A DNA stretch of 10,912 bases from an archaeon (GTDB lineage Archaea > EX4484-52 > B79-G9), in the NCBI GenBank assembly GCA_013139905.1, contig WSZW01000127.1, positions 1 through 10,912 of the forward strand. Direction: 5' to 3'. The notes under the pieces are model-generated. The model was not told the DNA's origin. It searched no databases and saw nothing but the letters and a program-made list of their open reading frames with translations. This document shows, piece by piece, positions 1 to 4,414 of the stretch. The position numbers were made by a program, and so were the translations under genes. Within the stretch, counting starts at the first letter, position 1. Every line of letters begins with the position of its first letter.

Positions 1-7
1 AGTGATT

Positions 8-28
8 AAAAACCAATATTTAAATATT
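8..28 (-). terminator. Palindrome and short T run after the RNase J-like gene
   Basis: Just beyond the stop codon (28-30) lie a perfect 14-base palindrome, AATATTTAAATATT (15-28), and then T5 on the minus strand (12-8). This could end the RNase J transcript. The palindrome is pure A/T and could equally contain the TATA box of a next gene outside the window. Confidence 0.25.
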
Positions 29-1341
29 TAATTAATATCAATTATGGCGCCGTTGTAGAGTATCTTTACGGTGTCGCCAAGTATGTATCCTTCTTCCATG
101 GCGAGTGCTGCGTAACTTGCAAGACGCTCGGTTTCTCCATGATGAGGTATTATGTTTTTTGGTGTTAACATTCTAATTAAATCACGATGATCTTCCCGTC
201 TTGCATGTCCCGAAGTATGAACGCCTTCCATTAAACGAACACCTTGTTCTTTTAAATCTCGTTCCAGAACATATCTGTTTGCCACATTTACTGGATTTGG
301 TATTACTTCGGAGGAGAATATTACCTGGTCTTCTTTGTCAAATGTAAATTCGAATTCTTTTCTTGCGATTCTTGATAATACTGCGTTTGGTTCTCCTTGA
401 TTTCCTGTTGATATTATAAGATAGTTTTCTGGTTTCGTTTTTATGTTTTTTAGAGCATAACCGATTGATTTTCTTCGACCATATATTTTTATTCCTTCTA
501 AATCGATGAGTTTTATTCTTTGTGCTGCTGCAGTGTATGATTCTAAGGATCTTCCAATCATGATTATTTCTCTTCTACCGCGATTTGCTTTTATTATGGA
601 TCTAATTCTTGCTATGTGTGATGCGAATGTAGTTATTGCAACTGCTGAATGGTCTGCATATGCCCTATCTAGTGCATCTTCAACCATTACTTTTGCCACA
701 TATTCCGGCTCGGTTCTTGCTGAATCCTGAACTCTTACGCATTCAGATAAAAGAAGTTTTACACCCAATTTACCAAGTTTTTTTAGTCTTTTGTAATCCG
801 GAGCGTTGCCAATTGTTGGATTATTATCTAATTTATAATCTCCGGTATGGACTACAATTCCGTCTTTTGTGTGTAATGCAATCATTACAGCATCGGGTAT
901 ACTGTGCGTCATGTGGATAAATTCAACGTCTAAATTATGAGCTACTGTTGCTTTTTCTCCAGCACTTAAAAGATATAGATTTTTTACAAGTTGAGGTTTT
1001 TTTTCGTCAGCCAATATATTTTTTAGAATTTCTAATGTATATGGTGTTCCAATTATAGGACAATTATATTTTTCTGCTAATCTTGGAATAGCTGCAATGT
1101 GGTCTAAATGACCGTGTGTAAGTACGATTGCGACAACATTTTTACCTTTTAATAATACGTCGTTTGGAAGTGCGCCCATTTTAATCAAATCTTTTGTTGG
1201 CATATTTCTTTCTTCTTCATCCATGCCGACAATTTTGTCCATGTGAACGCCCATATCAATTATGACTACGTCTTTTCCAACTTCTATTGCGCACATATTT
1301 TTTCCGACTTCGTTATATCCGCCAAGAGCGTATAGTTTCAT
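28..1341 (-). CDS. Archaeal RNase J-type beta-CASP ribonuclease
   Basis: This 437-residue protein is a metallo-beta-lactamase/beta-CASP nuclease of the RNase J family, whose archaeal members degrade RNA 5' to 3' in the cytoplasm. The metal-binding motif HGHLDH is at residues 76-81, the next histidine at 146 (THSIPD) and the bridging aspartate at 168 (HTGDYK). The beta-CASP part follows, with motif A near E200, motif B at H378 (TSGHA) and motif C at H400/H401 (PHHGE). The protein is full length for an archaeal RNase J and all catalytic motifs are present. It lacks the extra RNA-binding domains of archaeal CPSF-type homologues, which separates it from that group. The ATG at 1339-1341 is preceded by GGTGAT (1345-1350), complementary to the 16S rRNA tail, with a 3-nt spacer. 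The gene follows the DUF202 gene by 87 nt and probably has its own promoter. Family assignment is firm; RNA targets are unknown. Confidence 0.93.
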   Translation of the reverse strand: MKLYALGGYNEVGKNMCAIEVGKDVVIIDMGVHMDKIVGMDEEERNMPTKDLIKMGALPNDVLLKGKNVVAIVLTHGHLDHIAAIPRLAEKYNCPIIGTPYTLEILKNILADEKKPQLVKNLYLLSAGEKATVAHNLDVEFIHMTHSIPDAVMIALHTKDGIVVHTGDYKLDNNPTIGNAPDYKRLKKLGKLGVKLLLSECVRVQDSARTEPEYVAKVMVEDALDRAYADHSAVAITTFASHIARIRSIIKANRGRREIIMIGRSLESYTAAAQRIKLIDLEGIKIYGRRKSIGYALKNIKTKPENYLIISTGNQGEPNAVLSRIARKEFEFTFDKEDQVIFSSEVIPNPVNVANRYVLERDLKEQGVRLMEGVHTSGHARREDHRDLIRMLTPKNIIPHHGETERLASYAALAMEEGYILGDTVKILYNGAIIDIN

Positions 1342-1344
1342 ATA

Positions 1345-1350
1345 ATCACC
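1345..1350 (-). promoter_or_regulatory. Shine-Dalgarno of the RNase J-like gene
   Basis: GGTGAT on the minus strand, 3 nt before the ATG at 1341. It is fully complementary to AUCACC in the archaeal 16S rRNA 3' tail. Pairing with the 5' part of the anti-Shine-Dalgarno explains the short spacer. It supports the assigned start. Confidence 0.7.
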
Positions 1351-1376
1351 GTTTAAAAATTAACAATATTTATTTT

Positions 1377-1389
1377 CAATATATTTATT
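1377..1389 (-). promoter_or_regulatory. Probable TATA box of the RNase J-like gene
   Basis: An ATAAATATATTGA segment on the minus strand is centred near 1382. Transcription would begin near 1356, giving a leader of about 15 nt that just includes the GGTGAT Shine-Dalgarno at 1345-1350. The flanks are AT-rich, so the exact box is uncertain. Confidence 0.4.
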
Positions 1390-1428
1390 CTTATTTTATA
1401 AATTATGTTGTATAATTTATAAACTCAC

Positions 1429-1749
1429 CTATTCAAACCATTCTTTTTTTAGTTTTTCTATATCTTTTGCACGTATTGCTTTTCTTAGGTTATGTAAACG
1501 TTTTTCATATTTTAACATTTTTCTTTTAGCACCGTATATTTCGGTAAAACCAATGATAATTAATATTGCGGCTACTAATTGATACAATAAACCCGTCCAA
1601 AATTTTACAACCACAAGACCAACGCCTATAAATCCAAGACCGGTGCGCATGGATGCCATCATTGTTCTTTGTTTTGCTAATAATGTTTGTTCTTCAGCAA
1701 GAGCAAAGGATGCTAGGGGACCTTCAATTACGCCCTCATTTATTTTCAT
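1429..1749 (-). CDS. DUF202 (YidH-type) small membrane protein
   Basis: A 106-residue protein with the DUF202 signature: an N-terminal segment of the form LA-x-x-x-T-x-LA-x-x-RT (residues 17-29), then a second RT pair (35-36) leading into a hydrophobic helix. Two membrane helices are visible, about residues 35-51 and 54-73, joined by a very short turn. A basic, probably cytoplasmic tail of about 30 residues follows, rich in Lys and Arg with coiled-coil character. No biochemical role is established for the family. The ATG at 1747-1749 has no Shine-Dalgarno, but a perfect TATATATA lies 24-31 nt upstream, so the mRNA is probably leaderless. The gene is followed 87 nt later by the RNase J-like gene on the same strand. 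No terminator is visible between them, so read-through is possible. Family assignment is good; function is unknown. Confidence 0.85.
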   Translation of the reverse strand: MKINEGVIEGPLASFALAEEQTLLAKQRTMMASMRTGLGFIGVGLVVVKFWTGLLYQLVAAILIIIGFTEIYGAKRKMLKYEKRLHNLRKAIRAKDIEKLKKEWFE

Positions 1750-1772
1750 TATTAATTGTTGTGCGTGGGTTG

Positions 1773-1780
1773 TATATATA
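1773..1780 (-). promoter_or_regulatory. Symmetric TATA box between DUF202 and the GNAT remnant
   Basis: TATATATA is the same on both strands. Its centre (1776.5) is about 27 nt from the DUF202 ATG on the minus strand. It is about 23 nt from the GTG at 1799 on the plus strand, where the GNAT remnant once seems to have begun. Both distances fit archaeal TATA-to-start spacing for leaderless transcripts, so this looks like a formerly bidirectional promoter. Confidence 0.6.
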
Positions 1781-1798
1781 GATTATGGGAGATTGATT

Positions 1799-2182
1799 GT
1801 GTAAAAATATCAACATACAAATTCAATTGAAAGTATTATTATTAGAAAAGCTATAATTCAGGATATTCCCGAAATTGTAAAACTTGTAGATTTTCTTGTA
1901 AATTCAATAAATACAGAACATTGGACAGACAATAGGGTTTATCTTGAACAGGAAAAAAAGAAATCAAATTATAAAAAAAAGTTTGTCGAATTTTGTTCAA
2001 AAAAAGTGTGTTCAAAAAACGCAATAATTCTTGTTGCTGAAAATGAAAGGAAACTTATAGGATATTCATTATCGTATATATTAGATAAAATACCAATTTA
2101 TGTTATTGACAAAACAGAACATTTAGGTGATCTTTATGTTTTGCCAAAATATAGAAATATACAAACATTGAGGCTTTTTTGA
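1799..2182 (+). pseudogene. Decayed GNAT N-acetyltransferase
   Basis: The frame from 1805 to the TGA at 2180-2182 is open but has no usable start. Translated, it resembles a GNAT acetyltransferase. It has the N-terminal strand and helix (IIIRKAIIQDIPEIVKLVDF, from 1835), a central strand pair (IILVAENERKLIGYSLSYI), and the strand entering the acetyl-CoA motif (GDLYVLPKYRN). Upstream in the same frame is GTG (1799-1801) followed directly by TAA (1802-1804), which looks like a nonsense change at codon 2 of an old leaderless start. At the other end the glycines of the R-x-x-G-x-G/A CoA loop are missing. The frame stops after a run of six T (2175-2180), while the +1 frame continues with a helix-like stretch (LNTRLILEKRF). 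It is about 125 codons and very AT-rich. Family call is moderately sure; non-function is inferred from the lesions. A sequencing error could explain one lesion but hardly all three. Confidence 0.6.
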
Positions 2183-2186
2183 ACAC

Positions 2187-2217
2187 ACGATTAATTTTAG
2201 AAAAAAGATTTAATCGT
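2187..2217 (-). terminator. Hairpin with U tract at the end of pop5
   Basis: ACGATTAA (2187-2194) and TTAATCGT (2210-2217) form an 8-bp inverted repeat around a 15-nt loop. On the minus strand the loop carries six T (2206-2201), starting 3 nt after the pop5 stop codon. Oligo-T is the known signal for archaeal termination, so the RNase P operon probably ends here. The stem overlaps the stop codon. Confidence 0.5.
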
Positions 2218-2572
2218 TGTCTTCCATACTCAAATATTTTGTTTTTGCGCTTTTTATTGTACCTGTTGTGCCTACAACATGAAATACAACTCTATCATGT
2301 CCTATTTGTTTTGTCATTGCCAATATAGATCTTACTTTTTCCACAGACTCATTGTTGCATTTTACAACACCACGTTTGCCATTAGAATTGTATAGATTTG
2401 CCGGTATCCAGAAACTAAATTCTGATACCCCTGCATCGCCCCACATTCGAAGTGCACAAAGCCATAATGCATCAACTAATTCTTCTAGACTGTGTGTTTT
2501 TTGAGAGATGATTTCAAATACTAAGTATCTTTGCTTTTCTTTTAAAACGGGAATTTGAGGATTTAATCTCAT
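2210..2572 (-). CDS. rnp2: RNase P protein subunit 2 (Pop5/Rnp2)
   Basis: Pop5 binds Rpp30 and activates the catalytic domain of RNase P RNA for 5' maturation of tRNAs. The family pattern is clear: an N-terminal strand (KQRYLVFEI) and a helical middle leading to a WGDAGVSEFSFW segment. The diagnostic C-terminal part, KRGVVKCNN followed by VEKVRSILA, then ends in HVVGTTGTIKSAKTKYL. From the ATG at 2572 the product is 120 residues, normal for archaeal Pop5. A GTG at 2581 in the same frame would add three residues, but the ATG has GTGAT 4 nt upstream (2577-2581), as rpp30 does, and the GTG has nothing. With this start the Shine-Dalgarno overlaps the rpp30 stop codon and only 5 nt separate the genes, so the two are translated from one mRNA. 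Assignment is firm. Confidence 0.92.
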   Translation of the reverse strand: MRLNPQIPVLKEKQRYLVFEIISQKTHSLEELVDALWLCALRMWGDAGVSEFSFWIPANLYNSNGKRGVVKCNNESVEKVRSILAMTKQIGHDRVVFHVVGTTGTIKSAKTKYLSMEDND

Positions 2573-2576
2573 AAAT

Positions 2577-2581
2577 ATCAC
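2577..2581 (-). promoter_or_regulatory. Shine-Dalgarno that decides the pop5 start
   Basis: GTGAT on the minus strand, 4 nt before the ATG at 2572 and overlapping the rpp30 TGA (2578-2580). The same GTGAT precedes rpp30 by 3 nt. This favours ATG 2572 over the overlapping GTG 2581. Confidence 0.6.
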
Positions 2582-3294
2582 TTTTTACTTGTCTTAATTC
2601 CAGCCATTACGTGACTGTCTTTTTTTATATTTCGAACTCTATCAGCAATCAACATTGGTGTATCGGATACAGACATTACTGCTTTTTCTCTATCAATACC
2701 GCACATGATGGCAAGGATTGATAATTCCCTGCCGGCGCGCAGATCCCAAATGGATTTAGCGCCACTTGTAACTATTATATTTGCGCCTGTATGTTTTGCT
2801 AATATCACATTTTCTTGCATGTGGGATAAGATATGAACTCTTATTTTTGAATATGAGTGAAGAACGCTTTTGAAATTAAGTTCGATTGCGACTTTGTTGT
2901 CGTGCGCTAATTTCGCCATTACATGATCCATTCCTGAATCTTTTCTGTTTGACGACGGATGAGATAAAATATCTACTTTTGGATTTTCGCAAGCAGCTCG
3001 GTTTATTGAAATGTCTCCACCTTCAACTATTATTAAATCTGCATGCTCTCGAAATTTTTCTATATTTTTTCTTAAAATTTCCGGATTTTCTGCACGAATA
3101 CTTACACCTACCAAAACATCTAATTTTGTACCGGTTGCATTTATTTCATTTTTAAGCGAATCTATTTGTTCTAAAGTTTCGGGGGTAATAGTCAATCCAA
3201 TCCCAGCAAGTTCTAGTTTTTCTGCGCGCTTGATTATATCTGCAACGGATTCGTCTTGTATTGAAATATGCAAATCATAGTATTTTCTAATCAT
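2578..3294 (-). CDS. rnp3: RNase P protein subunit 3 (Rpp30/Rnp3)
   Basis: Rpp30 is the TIM-barrel subunit that forms a dimer-of-dimers with Pop5 on the catalytic domain of archaeal RNase P RNA. Family marks run along the 238 residues: the YYDLHIS opening, GIGLTI in the second strand, then VLVGVSIRAENPEIL. Further on are the HADLIIVEGGD strand, VDILSHPSS, VAIELNF and the late TSGAKSIWDLR segment, where archaeal homologues carry a similar conserved S/T-A/S motif before the helix. Length is normal for archaeal Rpp30. The ATG at 3292-3294 has GTGAT (3298-3302) 3 nt upstream. It is the first gene of the operon with pop5, and the promoter probably lies in the AT-rich 84-nt gap after the hypothetical gene at 3379-4014. 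A weak TATA-like segment is at 3346-3357. The other RNase P proteins (Rpp29, Rpp21) and the RNA are not in the window. Confidence 0.92.
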   Translation of the reverse strand: MIRKYYDLHISIQDESVADIIKRAEKLELAGIGLTITPETLEQIDSLKNEINATGTKLDVLVGVSIRAENPEILRKNIEKFREHADLIIVEGGDISINRAACENPKVDILSHPSSNRKDSGMDHVMAKLAHDNKVAIELNFKSVLHSYSKIRVHILSHMQENVILAKHTGANIIVTSGAKSIWDLRAGRELSILAIMCGIDREKAVMSVSDTPMLIADRVRNIKKDSHVMAGIKTSKK

Positions 3295-3297
3295 AAT

Positions 3298-3304
3298 ATC
3301 ACTC
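3298..3304 (-). promoter_or_regulatory. Shine-Dalgarno of rpp30
   Basis: GAGTGAT on the minus strand, 3 nt before the ATG at 3294. The GTGAT core matches the one before pop5 and that of the RNase J-like gene, and is complementary to the archaeal 16S rRNA tail. Confidence 0.6.
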
Positions 3305-3360
3305 TTATTATATTGTCATGAATACTTAAATTGATTTAGTTTGTATTAATAATAAATTCT

Positions 3361-3390
3361 GATATTTAAAACTAAATCTTATTTAATATC
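3361..3390 (-). terminator. Possible hairpin overlapping the stop codon of the 211-aa hypothetical gene
   Basis: GATATT and AAA (3361-3370, one bulged T) pair with TTTAATATC (3382-3390), giving a 9-bp stem around an 11-nt loop. The stem overlaps the codons just before the TAA (3379-3381). A run of four T follows on the minus strand. The composition is almost all A/T, so chance pairing is quite possible. Confidence 0.25.
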
Positions 3391-4014
3391 ATTTAACGAT
3401 TTTTTTTTCATATTTAATTCTATTTCATCCAAAATTGAAGATAAAAAATTAATAACATAATCTCGATTATCAGTACAATTTGTTTGATTTTTTGACTTTG
3501 TTTTAAGTATTTTCATTATTGCCTTATCTCGAATAAAATACGTTGAAATACGATTATTGGTATTCACATAACAATCTGAAACCTCTAAAGGCAATTGTTG
3601 TTTTATTATTGTTTTTTGACCTAATAAACCCGGAAGTTTTAATTTTAATACTGCAAAATATGCAGAAAAATTAACTAAAGACATATACGTGATATTATCA
3701 ATATTGCCAGAATCATTCATTCTGATTGTGGATGAACGATAATTTTTTATTTTATTATCTTTTATTTCGCATACATCTGGATGATATATAAGATAGTTCT
3801 TAAATATACTACATAGCGTTTCTTTGCTTTCACTACCATAGGTATTTTTTATAAGATAACGCAAAACATATAAATTATTATCAAATTTTTTATTGTCTTT
3901 CCAAACCACCCCTTTAGAAATAATATCCATATACATAGTTCTTGTTTCATCATATATTTCATGTAATTCATTATATGACGAATTGCTGGCGCCGAAGGTA
4001 ACTAAAAAAGTCAT
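3379..4014 (-). CDS. Hypothetical protein, 211 aa, very AT-rich
   Basis: I do not recognise this protein. It has 211 residues, is rich in Lys, Asn, Ile and Tyr, and has no signal peptide or clear membrane helix. The N-terminal half looks helical (NELHEIYDETRTMYMDII, then YVLRYLIKNTYG). A middle part carries HPDVCEIKDNKIKNY, and the basic C-terminus ends in KKKSLNDIK after an amphipathic helix (about residues 184-205). Base composition is visibly more A/T than in the RNase P genes and uvrA beside it, which hints at recent acquisition or weak constraint. The ATG at 4012-4014 lacks a Shine-Dalgarno but has a TTTAAA-type box about 24 nt upstream, so a leaderless mRNA is likely. It is read toward rpp30 with an 84-nt gap. 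Being a real gene is supported by length and promoter; function is open. Confidence 0.65.
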   Translation of the reverse strand: MTFLVTFGASNSSYNELHEIYDETRTMYMDIISKGVVWKDNKKFDNNLYVLRYLIKNTYGSESKETLCSIFKNYLIYHPDVCEIKDNKIKNYRSSTIRMNDSGNIDNITYMSLVNFSAYFAVLKLKLPGLLGQKTIIKQQLPLEVSDCYVNTNNRISTYFIRDKAIMKILKTKSKNQTNCTDNRDYVINFLSSILDEIELNMKKKSLNDIK

Positions 4015-4031
4015 ATTTTATATTATTAGAA

Positions 4032-4043
4032 TATTTTTAAATG
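4032..4043 (-). promoter_or_regulatory. TATA box of the 211-aa hypothetical gene
   Basis: ATTTAAAAATAT on the minus strand is centred near 4037-4038, about 24 nt before the A of the ATG at 4014. This fits a leaderless transcript. The surroundings are AT-rich, which lowers confidence. Confidence 0.4.
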
Positions 4044-4120
4044 AGTATTTAATGTTATTTTATGATACACAATAAATAAATCAAATTAATAAAATAAAAA
4101 ATCAATAAAACTTATCATTA

Positions 4121-4216
4121 AAAAATAGCGGCGTTGTTTGTTCGATGCAAGCACAACGCCAAAGGAAACATATTCCTGTTCCTTTATCTCCCCTTAATGG
4201 AGTAACAAATTTAAAC
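4121..4216 (-). ncRNA. Candidate small structured RNA with three hairpins
   Basis: In an AT-rich gap this block is clearly richer in G+C. On the minus strand it holds three hairpins in a row. The first is CTCC/GGAG (4202-4188). The second is AAAGGAA/TTCCTTT (4185-4161). The third is an 8-bp stem GGCGTTGT/ACAACGCC (4160-4130) with inner pairs TTG/CAA. The last stem is followed within 3 nt by an ATTTTTT tract (4127-4121), as in archaeal oligo-U termination. A strong TATA box at 4236-4246 would start transcription near G4216, giving an RNA of about 96 nt. It lies upstream of the hypothetical gene and downstream of uvrA. It does not match RNase P RNA, SRP RNA, tRNA, or box C/D or H/ACA patterns that I can recognise. 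A 17-codon frame within it (ATG at 4171) has no Shine-Dalgarno at normal spacing. Expression and function are inferred only. Confidence 0.45.
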
Positions 4217-4235
4217 AATTATATTTTGTAGATGG

Positions 4236-4246
4236 TTTATATATAA
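4236..4246 (-). promoter_or_regulatory. TATA box for the candidate small RNA
   Basis: TTATATATAAA on the minus strand is centred at 4241, 25 nt before a G at 4216, at the left edge of the hairpin block. It is nearly symmetric, but on the plus strand nothing recognisable begins about 26 nt downstream, near 4267. Confidence 0.45.
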
Positions 4247-4414
4247 GTATTGTTGTTCTAGACAATATATTTTGTTGATTGCGTTTTTAAAATTGAATGT
4301 GGACAAGAGTGCTGTTTTTTAAATTGTTTGTTTTTAATAATTCGAGTAAAATTTACATAATTTATTGGACTGGAAATTCAGTATATTTATATTCTTTAAG
4401 TTCGGATAACGCAG
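4247..4414. other. AT-rich spacer after uvrA with no recognised gene
   Basis: This part of the 400-base gap between uvrA and the 211-aa hypothetical gene shows no convincing reading frame, RNA or strong hairpin. An open plus-strand frame from about 4298 runs into the antisense of uvrA and looks fortuitous. No clear terminator for uvrA is visible; only short T runs occur. Confidence 0.5.

Noticed and set aside
2573..2581. GTG start for pop5 with a 4-base overlap of the rpp30 stop.
   Set aside because: No Shine-Dalgarno precedes it, whereas the GTG itself is part of the GTGAT that is properly spaced for the ATG at 2572.
4131..4160. tRNA-like or attachment-site-like arm on the plus strand, with GTTCGA in a 7-nt loop and a long acceptor-like stem.
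   Set aside because: D and anticodon arms are missing, G stands where a pyrimidine normally ends the T loop, and no integrase gene is nearby. The minus-strand hairpin with U tract explains the block better.
4118..4171. 17-codon peptide frame on the minus strand inside the small RNA candidate.
   Set aside because: No Shine-Dalgarno at normal spacing and no recognisable motif. It overlaps all of the strongest stem, so RNA structure is the simpler reading.
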